Of a stretch of 64,000 nucleotides of DNA, positions 37,472-45,736 are shown piece after piece; the stretch's first letter is position 1, and every line of letters starts with the position of its first letter. This DNA is from Marixanthomonas sp. SCSIO 43207. Lineage in GTDB: Bacteria > Bacteroidota > Bacteroidia > Flavobacteriales > Flavobacteriaceae. The notes under the pieces are model-generated. The model was not told the DNA's origin and did no database searches. It worked only from the letters and a program-made list of their open reading frames with translations. The stretch lies in contig NZ_CP063203.1 in the NCBI RefSeq assembly GCF_019904255.1, positions 2,490,001-2,554,000 on the forward strand, in the 5' to 3' direction. The translations under genes and the position numbers were made by a program.

Positions 37472-38053
37472 CATCACAACATTCTTTTTGATTACGGAGC
37501 TCAATCGCTAGAACTCAGTGCTAATGACGTGATATTTTCTGAAAATCAACGTGCTCTGTTTTACTATCAAGTAATGAATGGAACGGTAAAAATGTTCAAC
37601 CTCAACGATGACGGTAAGGAGTTTGTACAAGGTATGTTTACCGATGGTGAAAGTTTTGGCGAACCGCCTTTATTTGGTGAATTCTCCTATCCGGCTTCAG
37701 CAATTGCTGTTTCAGATTCTAAAGTGATTCGCTTAAGTAAAGAACAATTTTTTGCGTTGCTCAAAGACAACACAGACATCCATCTTCAATTTACGGCTAC
37801 CTTGTCACGTAGATTAAGCTACAAAGCCATGATTATGAAAGAAATATCTGTTTACCCGCCAGAGCATCGCATTTTGACGGTTATAGACTTTTTAAAACAA
37901 AAAGATGGCAACCCATCAAACTATCAAGTAGAACTCACCAGACAACAACTGGCAGACCTTACCGGTTTGCGAGTAGAAACAGTTATACGAACGGTAAAAC
38001 AACTGGAAAGCAACCAAGACATTAAAATAATCAATAGAAAAATTTATAGATAA
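37466..38053 (+). CDS. Crp/Fnr family transcription regulator
   Basis: A 195-residue regulator: cyclic-nucleotide-binding-fold domain (~10-120, including GTVKMFNLNDDGKEFVQGMFTDGESFGEP) and a C-terminal winged HTH (~140-195, RQQLADLTGLRVETVIRTVKQLE). No cysteine cluster for an Fe-S centre is present, so it is not an FNR-type oxygen sensor; the ligand is unknown. It is divergent from the small membrane protein and truncated haemoglobin, the likely regulon. Confidence 0.88.
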   Translation: MIHHNILFDYGAQSLELSANDVIFSENQRALFYYQVMNGTVKMFNLNDDGKEFVQGMFTDGESFGEPPLFGEFSYPASAIAVSDSKVIRLSKEQFFALLKDNTDIHLQFTATLSRRLSYKAMIMKEISVYPPEHRILTVIDFLKQKDGNPSNYQVELTRQQLADLTGLRVETVIRTVKQLESNQDIKIINRKIYR

Positions 38054-38082
38054 ACCTTAAAAAAGTAAGTACCTTCATCATC

Positions 38083-38838
38083 ATGCTTAACGTTATTATT
38101 TTAGGATATGGAAACATAGGTGTTAATATAACCAACGCTTTACATACTTGTGACACCGTAACTGTTAATCAAATAGTTAACAGAAATACCATAAACCCCA
38201 ACTATACTATAGACTCTATCCCTACTACAACCAACCTTTCTGAAATTCAAGAGGCAGATGTATACATCATTGCGGTGCCAGATGATGCCATTGAAGATTT
38301 TTCGGCTTTGCTTCCTTTTAATGATAAACTTGTAGTGCATACATCGGGAAGCGTCTCGATGCAAACGCTTGACGGAAAAAACAAAAAAGGCGTGTTTTAT
38401 CCTTTGCAAACCTTTACCAAAAACAAGTTGGCAGATTTTACAAACATTCCTATTTGTATTGAAGCTGAAGACTCTACCGATTTAAATACGCTTCAAACAC
38501 TAGCCGGAGCTATTTCAAATTCGGTTACGGTCATTTCTTCCGAAAAACGAAAAACAGTACACTTGGCTGCTGTTTTTGTAAACAACTTTGTGAATCACTT
38601 ATACACCATTTCTGAAGCTATTATGCAAGAACAAAATCTTGACTTTGACCTATTAAAGCCGTTAATTGCTGAAACGGCAGAAAAAATACAACACCTAGCG
38701 CCCGGCGATGTACAAACCGGTCCTGCCAAACGCAATGACTTAAAAACTATAGAAAATCATTTACATTTGCTGAAAGATAGTCCGTATAAAAAAGTGTATG
38801 AGCACATGACAGAGGCTATCAAGAAGCACTATTTATAA
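38083..38838 (+). CDS. Rossmann-like + DUF2520 protein
   Basis: A 251-residue protein with an N-terminal NAD(P)-binding motif (VIILGYGNIGVNI, glycines 8, 10 and 13) and the C-terminal DUF2520 helical domain (PGDVQTGPAKRNDLKTIENHL). It resembles 6-phosphogluconate-dehydrogenase-like or ketopantoate-reductase-like enzymes; the reaction is not known. It starts the conserved flavobacterial cluster DUF2520 - HAD phosphatase - UbiA - Maf seen here. Confidence 0.88.
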   Translation: MLNVIILGYGNIGVNITNALHTCDTVTVNQIVNRNTINPNYTIDSIPTTTNLSEIQEADVYIIAVPDDAIEDFSALLPFNDKLVVHTSGSVSMQTLDGKNKKGVFYPLQTFTKNKLADFTNIPICIEAEDSTDLNTLQTLAGAISNSVTVISSEKRKTVHLAAVFVNNFVNHLYTISEAIMQEQNLDFDLLKPLIAETAEKIQHLAPGDVQTGPAKRNDLKTIENHLHLLKDSPYKKVYEHMTEAIKKHYL

Positions 38839-38984
38839 TGATAAATTTATTCAATACATTAAATAGAATAGGCTAGGTTTTGGTTCGGTTATTCATTGAT
38901 GTAAAAAATGAACACGATACTACCTAGATTATAGTATAACTGATAACTAATTAAAAAAACTCCTGCCCGCGCAGGGGATTGTAT

Positions 38985-39518
38985 ATGGAAAAAAGCTATA
39001 AAGAATACTTACAACACATTACCACGTTTATTTTTGACGTAGATGGCGTCCTTACCGATGGCTCTATAAGCATTACCACCGAAGGAGAAATGTACCGCAC
39101 CATGCACACCAAAGATGGTTTTGCTTTAAAAACAGCATTAAACAAAGGATTTAATGTATGCATTATAAGCGGCGGCACCAATGAAGGTGTACGGGCTCGT
39201 TTACGAGGATTGGGTATAACCGATATCTACCTGGGTGCGCACCATAAAACCGATACTATGGATGAATACTTGGATGTGTATGATATAAAACACGAAAATG
39301 TATTGTACATGGGTGATGATATTCCAGATTTGTATGTGATGCAACAAATAGGATTACCGTGTTGTCCGCAGGATGCCGTACCAGAAATTAAAGCTATTTC
39401 AAAATATGTATCTCATAAAAAGGGTGGAAAAGGATGCGTACGTGATGTTATAGAACAGGTTTTAAAAGTGCAAGGCAAATGGATTAATGATGAAAATACC
39501 AGTGCTAAATATGATTAA
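38985..39518 (+). CDS. kdsC: KdsC-like HAD phosphatase
   Basis: A ~177-residue C0-type HAD phosphatase: motif I FIFDVDGVLTDG (Asp18, Asp20), motif II IISGG (~61-65), motif III Lys, motif IV MGDDIPD (Asp111, Asp112). This is the 3-deoxy-D-manno-octulosonate-8-phosphate phosphatase group of lipopolysaccharide synthesis, although related C0 HADs act on other sugars. I use the ATG at 38985, because the upstream alternative at 38979 is TTG. A small hairpin (CCTGC 38962-38966 / GCAGG 38971-38975) sits 9 bp before the start and may affect translation. Confidence 0.85.
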   Translation: MEKSYKEYLQHITTFIFDVDGVLTDGSISITTEGEMYRTMHTKDGFALKTALNKGFNVCIISGGTNEGVRARLRGLGITDIYLGAHHKTDTMDEYLDVYDIKHENVLYMGDDIPDLYVMQQIGLPCCPQDAVPEIKAISKYVSHKKGGKGCVRDVIEQVLKVQGKWINDENTSAKYD

Positions 39519-39530
39519 CCCATATCTGTT

Positions 39531-40448
39531 ATGGTATTAAACTATCTTAAACTCATAAGGCCTATTAACCTACTGTTAATAGTACTTGTTCAGTTGCTTA
39601 TTAAATACGCTTTGTTCAATCCATTTGAGGCTTTTACAACACTTAGCGACAGTCAGTTTTTACTATTGGTCTTAGCTACTATTTGTATTGCTGCCGGAGG
39701 CAATGTTTGTAACGATCTGTATGATGTAGCCATTGATCGCATTAATAAACCTTCAAAAGTTATAGTAGGCAATTCTATTTCTGAAAAAAAAGCAAGTATA
39801 TTTTATGTAGTAACCACCTCAGCAGGTGTTTTACTCGGGTTTTATTTAGCCAATATCATTGGTAAACCGGCTTACGTTACTCTTTTTATTGGTATTGCAG
39901 CTTTGTTATATGTATATGCAACCTATTTAAAAACAATGCTTTTAATAGGAAACATTTTAGTAGCGGTATTGGTTGCTATGAGTTTACTTATAGTAGGTAT
40001 TTTTGATTTAATTCCTGCTACCTCGGCTTCCAATCAAGCCGCCCAATGGGCTGTTTTTAAAATAGTGGTACACTATGCCTTATTTGCTTGCATTCTCAAC
40101 TTTATACGTGAGTTGGTTAAAGACTTGCAAGATATTAACGGCGATAAAAATGGTGGTAAAAATACATTGGCTATCAGCATTGGCAGATCAAGAGCTACAA
40201 ACGTAGTTTTCGTCTTGGGTGCCTTGTTAACGCTCGGCGTTATTTATTATATGTATGAGGTTTTATATGCTCATACTTGGGCTGTTTTGTATTTTTTATT
40301 CTTGGTTGTGGCTCCTCTCCTATTGTTTTGTATTAAATCGTTTGAAGCCGAAAAGCCTAAAGATTACAAGCTGCTATCTATTTTACTTAAACTAACGATG
40401 CTTACTGGTATTTGTTCTATGTTGTTGTATCCTTTTGTAATTTTATAA
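39531..40448 (+). CDS. UbiA-family prenyltransferase
   Basis: A 305-residue membrane protein with eight or nine helices and both metal-binding Asp motifs: NDLYDVAIDRINKP (~61-74) and RELVKDLQDINGDKNGGK (~193-210). The family moves a polyprenyl group from its diphosphate onto an aromatic or glycerol-phosphate acceptor; flavobacterial members are usually labelled geranylgeranylglycerol-phosphate geranylgeranyltransferase, unproven. It starts 12 bp after the HAD gene and precedes maf. Confidence 0.87.
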   Translation: MVLNYLKLIRPINLLLIVLVQLLIKYALFNPFEAFTTLSDSQFLLLVLATICIAAGGNVCNDLYDVAIDRINKPSKVIVGNSISEKKASIFYVVTTSAGVLLGFYLANIIGKPAYVTLFIGIAALLYVYATYLKTMLLIGNILVAVLVAMSLLIVGIFDLIPATSASNQAAQWAVFKIVVHYALFACILNFIRELVKDLQDINGDKNGGKNTLAISIGRSRATNVVFVLGALLTLGVIYYMYEVLYAHTWAVLYFLFLVVAPLLLFCIKSFEAEKPKDYKLLSILLKLTMLTGICSMLLYPFVIL

Positions 40449-40599
40449 ATCAAAGTCAAGAAAAAACATGATTCTTTCAAGGTACCATAGCCGAATACCA
40501 AAACGGACGCCGGGCTTTCATAACAAATTCAAATACTAGCGTGTAGTCTTTTTTATCTATGCCATTTTATGTAATCTATTTTCAATACTATTAATAAGT

Positions 40600-41193
40600 A
40601 TGCTTAAACAAAAACTTAAAAACCACCATATCATCTTAGCTTCGGGATCACCCAGGCGGCAAAAATTCTTTCAAGAGCTTGACATTCCTTTTACTATTGA
40701 TGTTCGTAAAGTCAATGAAGTATATCCTCAAGCATTAAAAAAAGCTGAAATAACCGACTACCTGTCTCAATTAAAAGCTGCTGAGTTTGATGCTTTATCC
40801 GGCAACGATATTCTTATAACCAGTGATACCATTGTCTGGAAAGAAAACAGCCCTATGGAAAAGCCTAGGGATGCTCAACACGCCAAACAGATGATTAAAA
40901 GCCTAAGCGGCAACGTTCATGAGGTAATCACATCGGTTTGTTTTACGGGTGCCTCCTTTCAACAAACGGTTAATGAAACTACCAAAGTTTGGTTTGCAAC
41001 CTTGACAGATGATGAAGTAAACTATTACGTTGATACCTTTCAACCTTTTGATAAAGCCGGTGCGTATGGTATACAAGAATGGATTGGGTATATAGGCGTT
41101 GAAAAAATAGAAGGTTCCTTTTTTAATGTGATGGGATTACCCACCCGTCTTGTTTATAAAACGCTGTTACAAATAGCTGAAAAAGCGAATTAA
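40600..41193 (+). CDS. maf: Maf-like nucleotide pyrophosphatase
   Basis: A 197-residue protein with the Maf signature LASGSPRRQKFFQEL near the N-terminus (S17-P-R-R20), ITSDTIVW (Asp76) and EKPRDAQHAKQMIKSLSG. Maf proteins hydrolyse modified or canonical nucleoside triphosphates to monophosphates, a house-cleaning role. Cytoplasmic, normal length. The 151-bp gap before it holds no gene that I can support. The lipoprotein gene at 41234 follows 40 bp later. Confidence 0.9.
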   Translation: MLKQKLKNHHIILASGSPRRQKFFQELDIPFTIDVRKVNEVYPQALKKAEITDYLSQLKAAEFDALSGNDILITSDTIVWKENSPMEKPRDAQHAKQMIKSLSGNVHEVITSVCFTGASFQQTVNETTKVWFATLTDDEVNYYVDTFQPFDKAGAYGIQEWIGYIGVEKIEGSFFNVMGLPTRLVYKTLLQIAEKAN

Positions 41194-41233
41194 TCCGTTA
41201 ATTTTTCAGTAATTTTAAATTTAAATTCATTTT

Positions 41234-42181
41234 ATGAAAGCTCCTTCATACACTACGCTGTGTTCGATTCTATGGGTGGTAAGTAGCATGCTTATGATGT
41301 TTTCTTGTAACGATTCTGAACACAGTTTAATTCCTGCTAGTGATACTTCAATACAAGATAGCGTAAAGCAACAACGCCAATTACCTGAAGATTTTAAAAG
41401 CTATTGGTATTCCGGTAAAGCCGAAATAACCTCCTTCAAGCTCATGCAAGAACGATATGGCGAACTACGTGAAGGTACGGCTACGACTATTTTTGTAACC
41501 GAAGACTTCCTGCCCGATGCGCAAGTAAAGGCCAATACCCAATCTGGCGATAATACATCTGTTTTAAAATTGAATAGCGTTAAAAAATTTACTACCGGAA
41601 TATACCCTTACTCGATTATGACGAGTACCTTTAATCCCATTCAAGCACAGCAACATCCTTTAAAGATTACGCACTCGGTGCAAGAATGGTGCGGACAATC
41701 ATATATGCAGTTAAACAACCGAGAAGCGTTTAAGATACAATCGCATTCCTATTTTGAAGGCGAAGCAGATCAAAGCCTATCCCTTTCTAAAACGTGGCTG
41801 GAAGACGAACTGTGGAACCGCATTCGTATCAACCCTGAAGAATTACCTACCGGAGCCATTCAACTCATCCCTTCATTTGAATACATACGCCTGCGCCATA
41901 CCAAAATTAAAGCATACCCGGCAACGGTAAATTTAAAACAAGGTGATTCGCTGTCTATGTATTCTGTGATGTATCCAGAACTAGAACGTGAACTAATTAT
42001 TTACTTTAAGAGCACCTTTCCATACGAAATTGAAAAATGGTCTGTTACCAACGGTACCCATCCCAATGATAGTACACGCTTAAAAACCACCGCAGAAAAA
42101 ATGAAACGCATTCGTATTGATTATTGGAATAAAAACAAAACCGTTGACGAACGCCTACGTGACAGCTTACAACTTAATTAA
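41234..42181 (+). CDS. Conserved lipoprotein next to Maf
   Basis: A 315-residue protein with a lipoprotein signal ending in MMFSC. The mature part begins with an acidic, Ser-rich spacer; a conserved-looking core follows (FKSYWYSGKAEITSFKLMQERYGELREGTA, VQEWCGQSYMQLN). Close flavobacterial proteins are often labelled 'septum formation inhibitor Maf' only because of the neighbouring gene; this protein has no Maf motif. Function unknown; envelope location inferred. The MscS-like gene starts 6 bp downstream. Confidence 0.75.
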   Translation: MKAPSYTTLCSILWVVSSMLMMFSCNDSEHSLIPASDTSIQDSVKQQRQLPEDFKSYWYSGKAEITSFKLMQERYGELREGTATTIFVTEDFLPDAQVKANTQSGDNTSVLKLNSVKKFTTGIYPYSIMTSTFNPIQAQQHPLKITHSVQEWCGQSYMQLNNREAFKIQSHSYFEGEADQSLSLSKTWLEDELWNRIRINPEELPTGAIQLIPSFEYIRLRHTKIKAYPATVNLKQGDSLSMYSVMYPELERELIIYFKSTFPYEIEKWSVTNGTHPNDSTRLKTTAEKMKRIRIDYWNKNKTVDERLRDSLQLN

Positions 42182-42187
42182 ACCGCT

Positions 42188-42757
42188 ATGAACCTAGAGT
42201 TTTATATCCCTCAAATTATAAAATCCATATTGGTACTGCTTATCTTTTTGATACTGCGGTATATGTCTATTCAAGTAATAAAACGATATGCCAAAAAGTT
42301 TGAACGCCTAGAGCATCGCACAGGTTTAATCATTAAGCACGTAGATTTTGCTATAATCTTTTTTGTAATCCTATTCTTTACATTAATCTGGGGAGTACAG
42401 ATTAAAGATTTAGGCCTTGTTATGTCATCGGTTTTTGCTGTAATTGGTGTGGGCTTTTTTGCCCAATGGTCTATTTTAAGCAACATCACCAGTGGTATTA
42501 TTATGTTTTTTACCTTTCCGTATAAAATAGGTGACTATATTAAAATACATGATAAAGAGTTTCCGTATGAGGGAATGATAGAAGACATTAAAAGCTTTCA
42601 TATCATTGTACGTACCAAAGACAATGATGTGATTACTTACCCAAACAGTATGATGCTACAGAAAGGAGTAACAGTAATTAAAGCTGAAGAATATCACGAG
42701 TCCATTCAAGAAGAGGAAGGACAAAATAAAAACCTTACCGATCACGGTACAGACTAG
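42188..42757 (+). CDS. Small MscS-family mechanosensitive channel
   Basis: A 189-residue protein with two N-terminal helices, a pore-like helix (VMSSVFAVIGVGFFAQWSILSNITSGIIMF) and the beginning of the MscS beta domain (FPYKIGDYIKIHDKE...VITYPNSMML). The C-terminal alpha/beta domain of standard MscS is absent, and the end is an acidic Gln/Glu tail, so this is a minimal channel form. The role would be relief of osmotic pressure. Last gene of the cluster. Confidence 0.85.
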   Translation: MNLEFYIPQIIKSILVLLIFLILRYMSIQVIKRYAKKFERLEHRTGLIIKHVDFAIIFFVILFFTLIWGVQIKDLGLVMSSVFAVIGVGFFAQWSILSNITSGIIMFFTFPYKIGDYIKIHDKEFPYEGMIEDIKSFHIIVRTKDNDVITYPNSMMLQKGVTVIKAEEYHESIQEEEGQNKNLTDHGTD

Positions 42758-43133
42758 AGATTTAAATACCAACAAGCCTAGTCTCTTTACTGTTCATAAC
42801 GGCTACTACCCACTTTCACTATCTTCCTAAAAAACTAGGTGCTGCTTTAATACTTTTTTGTTAATCCAAATCAATACAACGATTACAAAGCATAAAATTT
42901 GTATCAAGCTTACATAATGCAGTAATACAAATAGGCATCGATATGGTTTTTCGGACCTCAAAATCATTCAAACGTACAGTCAGTGTATAGCTTCTAACCA
43001 AGATGCAAAACAAGTACTCTCTTTCTTCTTAAACCTTTCAGCAAAACAATCTTTCTTCTTTATTAAAACGCTACGTGTTTCACTATATATTTTGGTATAT
43101 TTGATTCGTTCAGGAAAAAACATAATCACAACT
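42758..43133. other. Intergenic region, 376 bp
   Basis: No credible gene or RNA recognised. It contains the arms CCTAGT (42777-42782) and ACTAGG (42834-42839), and a perfect -7 box near its right end serving the deacetylase gene. The left arm is preceded by TACCAAC-AAG, which resembles the left half of the attC-like sites further on, but the right half is missing. Confidence 0.4.
43096..43103 (+). promoter_or_regulatory. -7 box of the PIG-L deacetylase gene
   Basis: TATATTTG, a perfect TAnnTTTG match, 30 bp before the ATG at 43134. No standard -33 TTTG at the usual spacing. Its position supports the ATG at 43134 over the upstream in-frame ATG at 43092, which would lie 5' of the transcript start. 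Confidence 0.55.
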
Positions 43134-45623
43134 ATGCGCAACTTTTTTAGGGTACTTTTTTTAATAAGTATCAGCTTCACTGCCTCTATCGCTCAACAAC
43201 CTCAAAAACCTACCGCTTCTGAAATTTACCACAACCTCAAAAAGCTTAACTTTCTAGGGGCTGCTATGTATGTCGCTGCGCATCCCGACGATGAAAACAC
43301 ACGATTAATTTCTTATTTGGTAAATGATGTACATGCGCGCACAGCCTATTTATCACTTACTCGAGGTGATGGGGGGCAAAATCTTATTGGTCCCGAGATA
43401 CGAGAATTACTTGGTGTAATACGTACACAAGAATTACAAGAAGCACGTCGCACCGATGGCGGCCAACAGCTTTTTACACGCGCCAATGATTTTGGGTATT
43501 CTAAGCATCCAGATGAAACTATGGCTATTTGGAACAAAGAAGAGGTGTTAAGCGATGTTGTACGCGCCATTCGTAAATTTAAACCCGATGTTATCATCAA
43601 CCGCTTTGACCATCGCAGTCCGGGTACTACGCACGGCCACCACACCGCCTCTGCTATGTTGAGCGTAGAAGCGTTTGATATGATTAACAATCCTGCACAG
43701 TTTCCTAAAACCGCAAAAACCTATGGTACTTGGCAACCTAAGCGATTATTTTTTAACACCAGCTGGTGGTTTTATGGTAGTAAAGAAAAGTTTGATCAGG
43801 CCGATAAAAGCAATCTAGTCTCTGTACAAACCGGTAATTACTTTCCGGCTTTAGGTCTTTCAAACGGTGAGATAGCCTCGCTAAGCCGAAGCAAGCACAA
43901 GTCGCAAGGTTTTGGCGCCACAGGAACGCGTGGTAACGAAACCGAGTGGCTGGAGTTTTTAAAAGGTGATTTTGAACAAGGGAATAACAATCTTTTTGAT
44001 GGTATTGACACGTCGTGGTCACGTATTGAAGGTGGTGAAACCATTGGTGGTATTTTATATCCGCTTGAAGAAAATTTTGATTTTCAAGATCCCACCCGTA
44101 TGCTACGACCCTTATTACAAGCGTATGAGTTGGTACAACAACTTAAAGACGATCATTGGCGCACCATTAAAACCAAACAACTGGAACAACTTATCATCGA
44201 TTGTGGGGGTGTGTTTATAGAAGCTGTAGCCGAAACCAACGCTATTAATCCCGGTGATCAATACAAGGTAACATTTGAAGCCATTAACCGAAGCAACTTC
44301 CCGGTGGTGTTACAATCGGTTACTACGCCCTCTGGAGCTACTATTGTAAATGAGAACACAACCTTAGCTCCTAATGAAAAGCATACATTTGAAGCCACCC
44401 TTACTTCTGAAAGCACACGTAATTCAGGTCCGTATTGGTTGCGTGAAAAAGGATCTTTAGGTATGTATAAAGCCCCAGATGCTATGATTAACAAACCGGA
44501 AACCCCGGCTCCCGAACAAGTGATATTCAACCTTGCCATGAGTCGTAGTACACTTCCGGTAGCTCGCAATGTAGTTTACAAATACAATGACCCCGTAAAA
44601 GGTGAAGTATATCAACCGCTAGAGGTGTTACCGGCAGTAACTTCTACCATTGCGGAAAAGGTTGTTATTTTTTCTTCTAGAGATGAACAATCCATTCCGG
44701 TGACTATCAAAGCGGGACGCGATAACGTATCGGGTACGGTACAGCTTAACCATCCTACAGGCTGGAAGGTGTCACCTGCTCAACCTAGTTTTACAATTTC
44801 AAATAAGGGCGATGAGCAAACCATTGTGTTTACCGTAACCCCACCCAAAGAACAAAGCGAAGGGTATTTAAAGCCTTTGGTAACTATGGGCGATCAGTTT
44901 TTTGATTCAGAATTACATACTATTGATTATGATCACATACCGTATCAACGGGTGTTATTACCTTCTGAAACTAAAGTAGTACGTATAGATATTGATAAAG
45001 AAGGTGAATCTATTGGTTATATTGCCGGTGCCGGTGATGCCATTCCGGAGAGCTTACGACAAATAGGATACCAAGTTACCCCTATTTCACCGTCGGCTAT
45101 TTCTTATAAAACCTTAAAGAAGTTTGATGCTGTAGTTGTGGGAATTCGTGCTTATAATACTGTACCTGAGTTGGCTTTTAAACAAGCTGCGCTCAACACG
45201 TATGTACAAGAAGGCGGCACCTTGGTTTTACAATACAACACCAGTCACCGTTTGGTTACAGAAGAGCTAGCTCCTTATTCTTTATCGCTATCTCGTGACC
45301 GAGTGACCGATGAGTTGAGTGATGTTACGTTCTTAGCTCCAGATCATCCGGTATTGAATACACCCAATACTATTACACAAGCCGATTTTACCGGCTGGGT
45401 ACAAGAACGCGGACTCTACTTCCCCAATCAATGGGCGCCAAAGTTTGTCCCTATCTTAGGGATGCATGACAAAGACGAACCCCAAACCAAAGGGTCGCTT
45501 TTGGTTGCAGAATACGGTAAAGGCTATTACATTTATACCGGTCTTAGCTTCTTTAGAGAGTTACCTGCCGGCGTGCCCGGTGCGTATCGATTGTTTGCTA
45601 ATATTTTATCTTTAGGTAATTAA
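43134..45623 (+). CDS. Secreted PIG-L/LmbE-family deacetylase
   Basis: About 829 residues with a signal peptide (ends TASIA). The deacetylase domain lies at ~30-300, with the metal-binding AAHPDDE motif (49-54) and the second motif THGHH (~166-170). After it come a linker domain, an NEW3/Ig-like domain (~525-590) and a C-terminal ThuA-like domain (~640-829: VVVGIRAYNTVPELAF, GGTLVLQYNTSHRL). The family removes N-acetyl groups from sugars with a metal ion; the secreted multidomain form is common in Bacteroidota and probably acts on glycans in the periplasm. It stands before a microprotein gene and a solute symporter gene, suggesting sugar use. Confidence 0.88.
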   Translation: MRNFFRVLFLISISFTASIAQQPQKPTASEIYHNLKKLNFLGAAMYVAAHPDDENTRLISYLVNDVHARTAYLSLTRGDGGQNLIGPEIRELLGVIRTQELQEARRTDGGQQLFTRANDFGYSKHPDETMAIWNKEEVLSDVVRAIRKFKPDVIINRFDHRSPGTTHGHHTASAMLSVEAFDMINNPAQFPKTAKTYGTWQPKRLFFNTSWWFYGSKEKFDQADKSNLVSVQTGNYFPALGLSNGEIASLSRSKHKSQGFGATGTRGNETEWLEFLKGDFEQGNNNLFDGIDTSWSRIEGGETIGGILYPLEENFDFQDPTRMLRPLLQAYELVQQLKDDHWRTIKTKQLEQLIIDCGGVFIEAVAETNAINPGDQYKVTFEAINRSNFPVVLQSVTTPSGATIVNENTTLAPNEKHTFEATLTSESTRNSGPYWLREKGSLGMYKAPDAMINKPETPAPEQVIFNLAMSRSTLPVARNVVYKYNDPVKGEVYQPLEVLPAVTSTIAEKVVIFSSRDEQSIPVTIKAGRDNVSGTVQLNHPTGWKVSPAQPSFTISNKGDEQTIVFTVTPPKEQSEGYLKPLVTMGDQFFDSELHTIDYDHIPYQRVLLPSETKVVRIDIDKEGESIGYIAGAGDAIPESLRQIGYQVTPISPSAISYKTLKKFDAVVVGIRAYNTVPELAFKQAALNTYVQEGGTLVLQYNTSHRLVTEELAPYSLSLSRDRVTDELSDVTFLAPDHPVLNTPNTITQADFTGWVQERGLYFPNQWAPKFVPILGMHDKDEPQTKGSLLVAEYGKGYYIYTGLSFFRELPAGVPGAYRLFANILSLGN

Positions 45624-45625
45624 TT

Positions 45626-45736
45626 ATGAGTGACACCAGCAACAAACCCGTAAAAAAGTGGAGTTATATAACCATTATTGTACTTAACACCCTGTACATT
45701 TTCTTATTTTATTTACTGATGAAAAGCTTTTCCTAA
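45626..45736 (+). CDS. 36-residue membrane microprotein
   Basis: A short frame from the ATG at 45626 to the TAA at 45734-45736. The product is a polar N-terminus (MSDTSNKPVKKWS) followed by one hydrophobic helix (YITIIVLNTLYIFLFYLL) and a short tail MKSFS. It starts 3 bp after the deacetylase stop, and its stop overlaps the symporter start in TAATG. Tight packing between two genes supports a real product, perhaps a subunit or regulator of the symporter. Confidence 0.6.
   Translation: MSDTSNKPVKKWSYITIIVLNTLYIFLFYLLMKSFS

Noticed and set aside
40449-40599. Possible small gene or RNA between the UbiA-family gene and maf
   Set aside because: No frame of useful length and no recognisable structure.
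42767-42850. TACCAAC-AAG-CCTAGT...ACTAGG resembling an attC-like site
   Set aside because: Only the left box and a 6-bp arm fit; after the right arm the expected GTTGGTA is absent, and no cassette start box matches upstream.
43346-44569. Long open frames antisense to the deacetylase gene
   Set aside because: No family features; they follow from the codon use of the real gene on the plus strand.
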